Shown here: piece after piece, positions 1 through 12,300 of the stretch
Position numbering within the stretch: position 1 is the stretch's first letter
Layout: each line of letters begins with the position of its first letter
DNA from: Apoda limacodes
Lineage: Eukaryota > Arthropoda > Insecta > Lepidoptera > Limacodidae
Assembly (NCBI GenBank): GCA_946406115.1
Contig: OX291561.1
Coordinates: 8,424,273-8,488,272 of the forward strand
Reading direction: 5' to 3'
Length of the DNA: 64,000 bases
The notes under the pieces: model-generated
Databases searched by the model: none
What the model was told of the DNA's origin: nothing
The model's input: the letters and a program-made list of their open reading frames with translations, nothing else
Position numbers and translations under genes: made by a program

Positions 1-871
1 TGTTGAGAGCTTGTAGCACAGCGGCACTGTCGGAGATGATGCGTATCGATGCATCGCTTATGCCTCTAGACAAGACCGCTGTTGCAGCTCGGGTAATCCC
101 AACACATTCTGCTTGGAAGATGGTGTTGAGTGCACCCAAGCTCGTTGATATGTTGATGTTCAGGTCATGGCAGAATACCCCTGCGCCCGTTCCTGATTCC
201 GTTTTGGAGCCATCGGTGTAGATCCTGACTTCATGGATGCCGGAGCTATCCTTTTCTTCCTCATGAAGCTGGATACGGTATTTTTTGTCAAAGACAAAGG
301 TTTTTGGGATGATGTCACATGTCGCCTCTATCATCGGAAGCTCGTTTCCTATTGCCTCCTTGAGTCGTGCATGAGTGATTCTGCCGTCCCGTTTCCAGAG
401 CCCTACTTTCTCAAGTCGTATGGCTGCAGCGGCAGCTTCTTGTTGTATAACAAGATGAAGGGGTCTGAGGTTGAGAATGACTTCTAATGCTGTCGTGGGA
501 GTCGTTTTCATACTGCCTGTGGTTGCTAGGCAGGCAAGACGCTGCAGGCTTTGTAGGTTGTTTTTGACTGTGCTTAACTGAGTTCGGGGCCACTAAACTA
601 CTCCACCATATGTTATCATGGGTCGTATTATGGCTGTATAAAGCCATAGGGTTATGGATGGCTTAAGGCCCCATTACTTGCCTATTAGTCTTCTGCATTG
701 CCAGAAGGTTGTACATGCCTTGGTTATTTTTGTGCTTAGATGCTTACTCCAATTTAGTTTGTTGTCTAAAATTACCCCAAGGTATTTGACTTCACTTGAA
801 AGGGTAAGCTCAATGTCAAATAGTTTTGGCATGGTAGTTATTTGAATTTTCCTTTTATTTGTGAAAAGGAC

Positions 872-2270
872 TTATTCTGTTTTGTTGGGGTTTACCGTCA
901 GTTCATGGTGGTGACACCACTCTTCCATGATTCTGAGTGCTAGTTGCATGCGAGTGCAGATAATATTTTCTGAGTTGCCTTTGATCAGAATGGTAATGTC
1001 GTCCGCGTAACTTACTGTGTAGTAGCATCTATCGTTAAGACGTTTCAGCAGATCGTCCACCACAATTTTCCACAGTAAAGGAGTACTCTCTGTACTCCTC
1101 CTTGTGGGCAGCCTTTGGCTACAATGCCTCTCGTGGTGGTGTTAACTGTAAATTGTACTGCTCTTAGCTTCAGAAGTTGATCAATCCACCCACTGATGGT
1201 TTGTTCGACTCCAAATCTACTAAAAGAGCGGCTGATGCTGTTGAATTTCGTTTTGTCAAACGCTCCTTCGATGTCAATGAAAGCGCCTAGTGTTATTAGC
1301 TTATCAGAGAGGGCTGATTCTATAGTTCCTACGACAGCGTGTAGGGCTCATTCTGTCGATCTACCCTTTCTATTAGCATGTTGTTGGCGGTGCATTGGCA
1401 TGCGCGTTAGTGCACTCTCCCTTAGATATCTATCTGTTAGCCTCTCTAGAGTCTTCTGCATGAAGGAGGTCAGACTAATTGGCATGTAAGATTTCGCTTG
1501 TGTGTAGTCAGATTTACCCGGTTTTGGTAAAAATATGACCTTGACTTCTCTCCACTGGCGAGGTACATAGTTGTGAGCTATGGAAGCTCTAAATAGATCA
1601 ACTAGATGTGGCACAAGTGTTGTTTGTCCCCATTTCAAGAGTGCTGGAAATATGTTGTCCAGGCCAGCAGATTTGAAGGGGTGTAAGCTTTCGATTGCCC
1701 ACACAACTCGGTCTGCAGTGACCATGGATTTGGCTATATTCCAGTCTGTAGGGGTTGGTTCTCTGTGTTCCACATTTGTCCCAGTTTGGGTTGTCAGTGA
1801 CTACACATCCTGGAAAGTGTGTTTCGATAAGCACCTCGCTTATCTCGCTATCAGAGATCGCATATGTACCATCCTGTTTTTTTATTGAGCCCAGAGTTCT
1901 GTTATTATCTTGTGATAATATTTTTTTTACTCTAACTGCTTCATTGATGGAATTGATGTTGTCGCAGAACCGCCGCCAGGATTCACCTTTGCGATATCTT
2001 ATGCGCTTCTTGTAATGATACTGGGCTTGTTTATATCGTTCCCAGTCTATTTCAGTTCTTGTGTTTCTGGCTCGATTAAAGAGTCTTTTCAGATTGAGTT
2101 TGAGTCTCTCTAGTTCTGGCCCCCACCAGTGAGACTTTTCACCTATGATTGGTGTTGTAGGGGTGCAGGCTTGCTGGTAGCTGTGTTGGATACACATGGT
2201 TAGTGTGTTTATATTATGTTCTAAGTTGTAAGTGCTGTTGCTCATGTCTTTAAAGGTGATTATATCTACC
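872..2270 (-). pseudogene. LINE reverse transcriptase, broken
   Basis: The pre-RT/thumb-side linker, RT fingers (FKSAGLDNIFPALLKWG, WREVKVIFLPKPG) and palm (YADD) are all recognisable, but they fall in three frames. The piece between about 1340 and 1060 has no long open frame. Confidence 0.75.
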
Positions 2271-2992
2271 TCATGTTGAAGAAGGGTCGTGTACCATACT
2301 AAAGCAGATTCTCCTGTGGTCTGCAAAGGATGGCTCAGCGGAGACGTGCCAGTTTGACACAAGATCTGTTGCTCCATCGGATGCGAGAGTTACATCTACT
2401 ATGGTCTGATATCTGGAATTAACAAAAGTGGGCTCCGAGCCATTGTTAATTATAGAAAGGTTAGTTGAGAATATATACTCTGTTAGAGACTCACCTCGTT
2501 GGTTCGGTGTTGGACTCCCCCATAGAGGTTGGTGAGCATTTGCGTCAGCTGATATTATAATGTCCCAGCCGTGGTCTTCGCAGTGTTGCACTAGTTCAGT
2601 CAGCTCCTTAGACGGTATTACCTCATCCCCGGGCATGTAGACAGAGGCTAGCACTAGCGTTTGTTTGTTCGTTCCTGTGTCAAGTCTTACAGCTGTAAGG
2701 TCTCTGGAACAGAAATTGGTTAGTAGCAAGGCTGGTATTGATCTGGGTATGTATATGCATGTTCTCGATTGATTAGCCGAGATTTTGTGTATAGTAACTT
2801 ACCCCCGATGTTGTTAAGACCGCATATGTTATTTCGTCTAATCCACGGCTCCTGGATTAGGGCGATGGTCTTCTTGTCAACCTCCAGCAGTCTGCGCAGG
2901 GTAGCCGCTGCAATTTGCTTATGCTGGAGGTTAGTTTGGATCACGCTTATCTGATAGGGACCCGAGAATTTTACTGTCCAACGACTCCCCAT
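2271..2992 (-). pseudogene. LINE endonuclease domain, frameshifted
   Basis: Two overlapping frames (2992-2720 and 2729-2271) give an exonuclease-endonuclease-phosphatase domain. They contain IQTNLQHKQIAA and ALIQEPWI (catalytic Glu), then ISADANAHQPLWGS and FADHRRI (Asp/His residues). The frame change falls near 2725. Confidence 0.75.
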
Positions 2993-3234
2993 CAGACGAC
3001 GTGTTGTCGTAGGCGCCTATGTTTGGTGTGGGAGCTGCGTGTGTGTCCATAGGTGCGTGTTCTGTGGAAGCTAAGGCTGAGGTAGTTGGGTTGGTAGGTG
3101 GTAGTGTGTGGCCAGTAGCCTTAGCTCCGTTTGTTTTGGGTTCGGCTGGGGATTCTGTGTCCGCCGAATCACCTCCATCTCCAACAGTGCTGAATCTGAT
3201 GTACACACTGCCGGAGATGAAGGCGACTCGTCCC

Positions 3235-3798
3235 TTACAGAATCTTCACCACCTCGGATTCTGGAATGCCCATGGTCAGGAAGATACCCTTCTCCTGCAT
3301 GGTTGCGCCGTACAATTGCCATGATTTTACATTGTACCATGGGTTCTGCGCGGTCAGCAGGCGATGGGTCCTCGTGGTACCAATGGATTTCGGAAGCCAC
3401 AGCGATGCGCGGACTCGCTGCGCTATATCTGACTGTCGGATGACGGTCAGTTTGCTGTCCGAGATTGGTGACTGTAGGGTGGCTACAGTGTTTTTGAGCC
3501 AAGTTAGCGACTCATCATTCTCACACCACATTTTTAGTACGCCTTTTGCTATGATAGGTTTCCCTCTAACTGCGGGTGCGAATGGTGACTCGTTGTCTGT
3601 CGGTGAAGCAAGCGCTGCTTCAATAATCCTCTCTTCGATGGGGAGTTCGAGCAGTGCTTGCTCCACCGTCAAGTCAGTGGCAGGCGTGGCAGCAATAGCT
3701 ATGAGCAAGTGCGTTTTACTCGCATCGGCATAGCTAGTTGCTGTCTTCCTTGGTGTCAGATCCAGCTTGGCGCGTTTCGGCCCGTCCCTTGGCGACAA
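3235..3798 (-). pseudogene. LINE ORF1 (gag-like) fragment
   Basis: It is a 187-codon open frame starting MSPRDGPKRAKLDLTPRK, followed by helix-rich sequence and a C-terminal part of the kind found in insect retroelement ORF1 proteins that lack obvious CCHC knuckles. A frameshift near 3235 separates it from a continuation at about 3206-2931 (Pro/Thr-rich). Confidence 0.6.
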
Positions 3799-4339
3799 GG
3801 TTTCATCGGGGCGCTCCCTCTTCGCCTTTCAGGCGGTGCGGAGTGTCCCAATTGCTCAGGTCGATTCGCTGCATAGCGTGATGGTGATGGCGGCGCCCGT
3901 TGCGTTTTCTCCCTCCAGTGGCTGCTGGCTTGGCGGAGTTGACGATGATATTTCTGCGTTCATCTGCTCGACGCGGAGCAAGCTGCCAGGAGGCATTAGA
4001 AGTTATTTCGGCGCTGGGCATAGCGTTAGCTAGCTTGCGCAGGTTTATTGTGTGGGTTTGTGAAGTTTTGCTCCCCCAGAATACGTGGAGCAGCCTGAGC
4101 CCCCGAGCCTGAGCTCAAAGGTTGGAAGGGATTCTCTAGCGTCGTGAACGCTGGTACCCTCCTGAGGCAGTTTTCTTTTAAAATTCACATCCATTTCAAA
4201 TTTTTTTCTGCCGGTTTTGGTATGATGTGTATTGTGTGTGTGGTGAGTGATGTTGGTGTGATATAGTGGGTTGACTGGTGTGTGGGTGTATGTGTGTATT
4301 GCTGTGTGTGAATGTGTGTGTGGGATTGTGCGTTAGATA

Positions 4340-4341
<2 letters not shown>

Positions 4342-4383
<42 letters not shown>
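4342..4383. repeat. (TG)n microsatellite
   Basis: It is a pure TG run of about 42 bases inside a longer TG-rich stretch (4220-4400). Confidence 0.95.
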
Positions 4384-4391
<8 letters not shown>

Positions 4392-4844
4392 GCATGAGTT
4401 TGTAGGACTGCATTTCCAAGTATGTCCGCTTTGCAGCTCATAGGCTCCTTGATAAATGAAGGCCAGGGCCCTCCCCATTTATTCGGACTTAGGACCGGCA
4501 CCGTCCAGCGTATACAGCACAAGTGCGTACTGCGTACATCTCTGCACGGGGTGATGAACATAAGCTACTTTTTACTGCGGGAAAATGCTCCATTCTTACG
4601 GGAAAATGGGGACAACGGGAAGAAGGAATTATCCTTCCGTACTTATCTTTTTCACATAACTTCTAAACGGCTGAACCGATTGGGTTGAAATTTTATATGG
4701 GTATTTCGATGGTTCTCTGGATGTTTTAAAAAATACATTTGGACCCGGTAGGTGGTGCTGCTGTCGGTATGTCAACTACTAAACAGCTTGACCGATTGGG
4801 TCGAAATTTTGTGTGTGTATTTCTATTATTTCTATATCTATACT

Positions 4845-4935
4845 AATATTATAAAGAGTTTTTACACGGAATGTAAGGGTCGCGGGTTCAAGTCCTGGCT
4901 CGAGGTTAATCTTTTGACTGCATCTTTGATATGAA
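4845..4935 (+). mobile_element. Fragment of tRNA-derived SINE (family 1)
   Basis: It contains ACACGGAATGTAAGGGTCGC and a B-box-like GGGTTCAAGTCC followed by TTAATCTTTTGACTGCATCT. The tail is shared with the copies at 8075-8180 and 14688-14800, but the A-box half is missing. Confidence 0.65.
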
Positions 4936-6249
4936 AGTATTTATTTATATTGATGATAATATTATAAAGATGAAAGATATGATTGTTTGTTTTTTTTTCT
5001 ATAATTGAGGAGTTGCCGTAAGAATCCTACGCCGATAACAAAATTTAGAGCGGGCGAAGCCGCTGGTAGAAGCTAGTAATAAATAATTTTGAACAAAATC
5101 TGTTTATAAGCAGTTAAGATATTTGCATCATTTCTTATTCTACGTATCCCTAACTTGCCTAATGCGTGTACATGGTCTACGATACTCACTTGGCCAGTTT
5201 TTGCCTGAATATAAAAAAAGATGTAGGTACGTGTTAATAGAAAAAAAAAAGAAAATTAAAAATCTTACCTTTTTGGAAAATAAATAAACGAATTCAAGAA
5301 AATGCTAACGAATGATGGCTTGGGAAAATTTATAACTAGCACACAAGCATTTATTTCTTGATGAATTTATTTCTGTGTGGACTTTTTATATCGCTTCACC
5401 AGTTATAAACTTCACCGGTTATGATTCATGTCATAATGTTGCCACTTAGACGAAAATATTCATTTATATAACATACGAGATAATAAAAAGAGATATAGAA
5501 ACCGCCACATTCAACAAATAATATAAATCAAATCGATGGTGTTGCCTTAAATAAAAACTTTGTTGTTAGATTTTTTAATTTTTATGTTTTAGAGATAAAA
5601 CAAAGATATTTTTAGCTCTCATATATTTAAGCTTTAATTGAATATCTTTGAAGGACTTCTGGTTTTTTAATTAAAACGTATATGGTGTTATTTGTTGTCA
5701 TAAGTTTTTGCAAATGCCTACCGCTCACTAAGCGGATGGTGTAAAGCTATGATGTGGGTGCTAACAGCTACTGGTAATTTTCTTTGGGGAATAAAAACTA
5801 CAACCGGAACTTGACATTTCTAAACTATCCTAAACTTTATACTCTGTGGTTGGGGTAAACAAGCTTGTTACGACAATGGTTGTTACCTTTTTAGCAGCAG
5901 GTTTAAGTACAAATTTATAAAGCAACATTCTTTTGTGACCCGGCGATCATAAATCAAAACTATAGTCGCCATTAAAATTTTGTGAACTTACAACGACACT
6001 AGCGACCAAACACCAAACGACAGAGGGTCAGAAAAGTTTGGTTGCACTGTTATGTACGCAATTGAAGTTTTTTATTTTACCCAAATTGACGTTACATTTA
6101 CACGGTGTACATTACCAAATCTCTTTAGGTAAATATTCAATAATTATTGAATTCTGAAGATTGCCCTAATTATAATAAGCATCTTTAAGCACATCATCAT
6201 TTATACTCTAAGACCAATTTAACTAATAGTTACCTACATTTTTAATCAG

Positions 6250-6345
6250 GATGCTCTTCTCCACGCTATCAAAGAAGAATACGTGGAGGCTGTGGAACTT
6301 CTACTACAATGGGAAGAACAGAATCATGTTCATGGAGAGCCTTAT
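6250..6345 (+). CDS. trp: trp exon (ankyrin-repeat region, first visible exon)
   Basis: It encodes 32 codons beginning [19 protein letters not shown], part of the N-terminal ankyrin repeats of TRPC channels. It enters and leaves in phase 0, with acceptor cag and donor GTGAGT. The start codon is not here: the family has roughly 100 residues before this point, on an exon outside the window or not recognised. Confidence 0.93.
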
Positions 6346-9300
6346 GTGAGTACCAGATGTTTACTATCCAGTTCAAAAAGAGTCTACTCCACTTATCACA
6401 GCGCCGTGATTCCTTACAGTATGTGCTTAGTTGACCAATTTTGACATCACACTGAAACACGTACGCTAGTTTTATATATTATGTGTCCTCATTTCTGTTA
6501 GGTACTAATGTGTTGAGTGTTATTTCGTGTAAATAAATACTATTATATTCCATTTCATTCCATCCCATTCCGTCTCATCCATTCGCTCCCCATCCTATCC
6601 CATCTCTTCCATCCAATCCCATCCCATTCCCTTTCATCCCATCCCATCCCGTCTTATACCATCCCATTCCATTCCGTTCTATTCTATTCTATATTGCCAC
6701 ATATAGTCTTAATTAGTTTAGAACTGCAATGACCGATCTTTGCCCACCTCGTTTATATTTCTGCAGGACACCCAACTCCTTACCAACTTACAGCACAGAT
6801 ATCATGTTTCATTGGAATGGTTCTAATAAATAGGTTATAGATAAATGGTAATCAAACCCTGATGATGGAGCAGGATAGATAAATGAAGATAAATTGGTAA
6901 GGGATACTAAGCAACTTTCAATCGTTTGATAAATACGTTTTTGAGTCGGAAGTATTTTCCCTTGTATATGAATATATAATTGATTAAATCTAAGAAATAT
7001 AAGGAAAAATATCTTTAATGTTTCCATGATTTTGGCAGAGTTGGGAATCTGTAGACCCGTCATCGGCTACTTTTACTCCAGACATCACGCCACTCATCCT
7101 CGCTGCTCACAGAAACCACTATGAAATCCTCAAGATCCTTCTGGACAGAGGCGCAACTCTTCCAGTGCCGCACGACGTCAAGTAGGTACAGGTCACATGT
7201 TGTTTTTAAACCCTGTTTGATCCATTACTGTAAACGTAGGGATTTTGGTAAAAGTATATGTAATGCCTTGAAGACTATAAAAAAATCGGATCTTTCGTTC
7301 TTTCTTACCACAAGGAAATGCTTGCGAGGTGGACATCAAACCGAAAATGTCAACTATCATAAAAAAAATACTTGGGGGAGAACCGAAAGTCATTAAAACG
7401 CTTCGAGGTTTAAATGTTAAAGAACCGACAGCCGATGGAGTAGACGTGTCCTACAGTGGAGACCTCGTAGTCGAAAGCACAGCTTAGGATACCCTCTATC
7501 TCAATGGACTGATGCGCTTATGAGGGTGGCTGGTAGTAGCTAGATGAGGAAGGCAGAGTACCTCCATTTAAGAAGCTTATATCCAGCAGTGGACCAAAAT
7601 AAGCTGAACTGATGAGGTATAAGCTTCTAAAAATGAGGAACAAAATATTTCCCTTAACAGGTGCGGTTGTGACGAGTGTGTGAAGTCGTCACAAGAAGAT
7701 TCTCTACGTCATTCTCAAGCCCGTATCAACGCATACCGGGCACTTACATCTCCATCTCTTATCGCTCTCTCATCTGCTGATCCTCTTCTCACCGCCTTCC
7801 AGCTGTCTTGGGAACTAGGCAGGTTGAGCAGAATGGAGACGGAGTTTAGAGTAGAATATAAGGTAAAAGGGCTTAATGTTTTGTCTTTGTCTGTCTTGTC
7901 TTTTAATAAGATGGTAGGGTAACGCAGTGCAAAGCCAGCCCTTGTAAACACCACCACCTTATAAGTAGTTGTTGTATTTGTGACGTTCGTGATAAGCATA
8001 TTTTCAGAGTGAATATGTAGTCGAGATTTTCCCTGGCCAGATTTGTTCTTTGATAGCTCAAATTACACGGATTGTAAAGTTTGTTGCAGGTTCAGGTCCT
8101 GGAATTTGTTGCAGGTTAAGGTCCTGGCTCAAGGAACAAAATAAGAAATAGTAGGTTAATCTTTTGACTGCATCTTCGCTATGGATTTATAATTTTTTAC
8201 ATTCATAATATTATTATAAATATTAAAAATAGTCACTATTATTCTGTCATTTTTAATATGTTTTCGCCTAAATCAGTTCAAAGAATCTCAAACGAAGAAA
8301 GATTACTTAAAAGAATTATTTATTTCCTAATTCTATAAAGATTCGTGTGTTTGTAAGATTGATGTACTAGGACTGCATAAGTCACTAGGAGTTGTATTTG
8401 TGACCACCTTAGTCACGTGCATATCGAGCTTATTTAAGAAATAAAATGATTTCCTTGTCCAGGCCCTTCGCCATCAATGCCAGGAGTTCGCAACAGCTCT
8501 GCTGGACCATACGAGGACTTCCAAAGAATTAGAGATCATGCTCAACTACAACCCCTGGGACCTGGACTGCTGGGAACCTGGCGAGAGACAAACGCTAGGA
8601 AGATTAAAATTAGCGATTAAATATAAGCAGAAAATGGTGAGTGAATGCAATTTAAATACAAATATATTACTATGTACTTTTTCAGACTTGATATTGACGA
8701 ATTAGCTATCCCATATGAATTATTAATTACTGTGACAAATTGTTGTGTCTGAAAATAAGAAGAAAATTATTTTATTTGGCCTAGCCTCAACGTTTTTTTA
8801 AACACAACTACTATGACTACCATTTTTTAAACACAACTACTAACTAACTACTTGGGTCGGCAACGCGCGAGTGATACTTCTGGTGTTGCAAGCGTCCATA
8901 GGCCACGGTGACCGCTTACGATCAGGCGGAGCGTGTGCTTGTTTGCCACCTCAGTGGTTTAAAAAAAAAAAAAAAAAATTACTATGACTACCATTTTTTA
9001 TAAACAACTACTATGACTATTATTTTCGTTGTCTTTAATTTGTTACCAGACTTCAAATCAATCATAAGTGTATTGAAACAGACGAGTAATGTTTTGAGAA
9101 TGAAGAAAAGCGGCTAAACGCTACGTCCTGGTGTCACAGAGCAAAAATACACTTAGCAATGGTTTTTTTCGACTTTGGGATAAAAAAAAAATAAGGGGGC
9201 AAACAAGCACAGGGTCCGCCTAATGGTAAGCGATCACCGTAGCCTATAGACGCTTGCAACACCGTGTGTATCACTCGCACGTTGTCGACCCTAAAAACAA

Positions 9301-12300
9301 CTAATAACTTCTTTCTTGAAGAACCCCATACTGTAGTCCTTAGAGAAAAATGCAAACAAAGCGCACTCTTACGGTGACATCAGCCATTTACATAAATGAG
9401 AAAAGCACAGTCGAGCTCATACATCTCTGTCACCCCAAGCGAGATATCTGCTTTATTATCTACTGTTTTGCCCCGGTACCGTTATGCCTCCTGTTCCCCT
9501 ACAACCAGAGAATGCCTACAAATATTCAATCTATATAAAATTAGAGACCTGAAACTTGGAGGGTGTGTTCTTTGTATGACGTAGGCGTCCGATACGATAA
9601 GGTTTTACTGAAAGGGTGAAGTGCGAGTCTGAATCACGCAATAAGGTTACACCGATTGTAATGAAATTTTTGCAAGTTGTTATGTTGTTATACACACGCC
9701 GCGGAATGTTTGTGAGAAAGAAAAAAAAAGGTCAAGTGCGAGTGAGACAGGGTCAAGTGCGTGTCGGTCTCGCGTAATAAGGGTAAATCGATTGTAATGA
9801 AATTTTGGTAAGTTTCTATGCCCACGCCTGGGAAGGTTCCTGAGAAAAAAAAGGGCCAAGTGCGAGTCGGACTCGCGCAATAGGGGTAAACCGATTGTAA
9901 TGAAATGTTGGTAAGTTGTTATGCACATGCCGGGGAAGGTTTCTGAATTAGTACAACTCTATTAGGTTGTTTTAAAAAAAGAAACAACGTTCGCCGGTTC
10001 AGCTATATTTATATAAAAGAAGAAATTGACTGGCTGACTGACTAATCGATCAATGAACAGGTGAAACCGCTGTGTCTAGAAGCATGATATTTTGCACAAA
10101 CGTTCCTAAAATGACGTAAGTGTGCACTATGAAGGGATTTTTGGAAATTAATCCCCTAAGGGGGTAAAATATGGGTTGGCAGTTTGCATGGAAATAGCTA
10201 AAACTTGGCTTAAACGTTAAAAATTAAGATTCACAATTTTTGAAAAATTATTCTCTAGACGGCAAAATAGAGGATGAAAATGTGTATGAGAGTTCCGATG
10301 TTATTGTATGTGAAACAGTAAACAGTCAAAAGCTGTTTTTTTTTTAGAAGTTTACGCAGACGAAGTTGCGGGAATAAGCTAGTTTAAAATAAAAGAAAAG
10401 TTTTTATGAACGTTTTACAATAAACGTATCATACGTCTAGGATGTTTTTTCTTGAAAAATATCCTTTTATAAACAAGATATATCTAATACCTTTAAACGA
10501 GCAATTCTCGTATGTATGTATATATATAGATATATAATCAGAATCTCGGACACGGCTCCAACAATTTTCAGGAAATTTAGTTTGCAGGGGTGTCGGGGGC
10601 GATAAATCGATCTATTTCATTTCATTTTCAGAAAATTCGGTTCATCCGTGTTTTCAGGCAATGATAAACTGAAAAACATGACACTCCGTGACATATATTG
10701 GCGAGAAATTATACTATTATTTTTACCGACATAGCAACACTAAAGCTATTTGACAATAGATGTCATTGTTAAAAAAACGAGCAAAGCTCGGTCCCCAGGT
10801 ACTAGAATATAAAGAATAAATAGGTGTGAGTAAAATCTTTGAAAAAGTTTCAAAAATAAGAGCGCTTAGACGTTTTTGAGCATGACATGTTTAGGTATTC
10901 TCAGCTGGCTAGCCACTCAACGGTCAGATAAGGCTGAACTATCCTAACAGGTATATCTGTAAAGCGACCACCCCAATGCGCCGGCGACCACAACGGATAA
11001 CAGACATGACCTTCCTCCGTGACAGCGCGACGCGCACTAAATATCTATCGCAATGACATAAAAAAAAACAATTATATTTTATTTATTGAAATTTTTACGA
11101 ATTTAAAAATCTGTTCTGTTAATATTTACAGTTATTCATGTGATATTTTATTTAAATTTTTATAATAATTAAAAATTTAAATTAGTTATTGAATAGTAAT
11201 CGACGACGGAAAACCAACAAGAAACCAAAGAGTGATCCAATTTTATTATATCTTAATATATATAAATCTCGTGTCACAATGTTTGTCCTCAATGGACTCC
11301 TAAACTACTGAACCGATTTTGATCAAACTTCGTAAATATCTGTTATTTGATCCAATTTAAAAGATAGGATAGTTTTTATCTCGATATGTCAAGTGCGAGC
11401 CGGACTCGGGCACTATAGGTAAAAACCAACTTTCGCCGGGTACAGAAGGACGGCAGCGGAACAACGTTCGCCGGTACAGCTAGTATTATATATTTTCTGA
11501 AGACTTATTTCAATAACTTTACTTGGTTTTTTTTTTAAATCCAACATAAACATTGTTTTTAACCTATCTAACCTATTTTTACATATTATCACTTCACCTT
11601 AATTTAACACAAATACCTACTCACGAAATCCAGAAGAAAATCCTAGATAAATTGCAAAGAAAAGCTGTGTCAACCCGCAGCCGCAGCTAACAAGAAAGGC
11701 ACATTTGTTACAATTTTGTTAAACACAGAATGGATGGATACGTTTGTTTCTTTACTTCTGTTTCCTTTATTTTACCTAAGTCGTCAGGTACATACTGATA
11801 CATGATATTGTATCTTATAGTAAAGAAAGTTTGTGTTTATTATATTTTAGATTTTCATTCTTTATTCAAGGTATCATGCGATGAGTGCCATGTCACCATA
11901 CTTAATGATTAAAAGCTGAAAACATCTGAAAACACCACTGCGGCAAAGCCTTAAAGGAGGCTTTATGAGGAGGGTATATGTGTTTGACTTGTATGTATGT
12001 AGGACTCTATGTTCCCTCGTAACTACAAAAACTAAACCCCTTTTAATAAATTATATGTGGTAAGATTCGTCTTAACCACTAGAGTATCAGAGAGGCTATA
12101 TTGAAATTTTTATAAATCAAAATGGCGGTATTTTGGCGCCAAATTGCTTTTTTGCTCTTTCTTTTATTTTTTTAATCCGCAGCCGGGTTTTTTTTAATTT
12201 TTTTAATTAGTTTTAACTACTATATGATAGAGCTCGTGAAGCACTTTCAGGATCAATAATCGCAGTATTATGATTAGACCAAGGCCAAACCGCTCAAAAT

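Larger units (their letters stand above)
1..4140 (-). mobile_element. Decayed LINE with RT and RNase H (R1/LOA-like group), 3' part beyond the window
   Basis: This is a non-LTR retrotransposon read right to left. ORF1 lies about 4020-2930, with the longest piece at 3798-3235. Next come an apurinic endonuclease (about 2990-2280), reverse transcriptase (about 2270-880) and RNase H (about 260-1). RT landmarks are HRQQHANRKGRSTE near 1370 and the catalytic YADD at 998-1009. RNase H shows IYTDGSKTESGTGAG, then QAEC and SDSA, the D-E-D active-site residues. Frameshifts separate the endonuclease pieces, RT is cut between 1350 and 1060, and an in-frame stop interrupts the region near 590, so it is dead. 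The 5' end is estimated from the last recognisable ORF1-side sequence. Confidence 0.85.
4141..6249. other. Non-coding stretch before the first visible trp exon
   Basis: Beyond the TG tract and a SINE fragment at 4845-4935 I see AT-rich sequence without coding-like frames. The missing 5' trp exon(s) were looked for here and not found. A segment near 5035-5075 with GCGGGCGAAGCCGC resembles the end of a dispersed Lepidoptera repeat. Confidence 0.6.

Noticed and set aside
4185..4561. Two long open frames rich in His-Thr over the TG tract
   Set aside because: They are translations of a dinucleotide repeat and its flanks, with no coding evidence.
6517..6732. Open frame rich in Ser-His-Pro-Ile
   Set aside because: It is produced by the ATTCC pentamer array.
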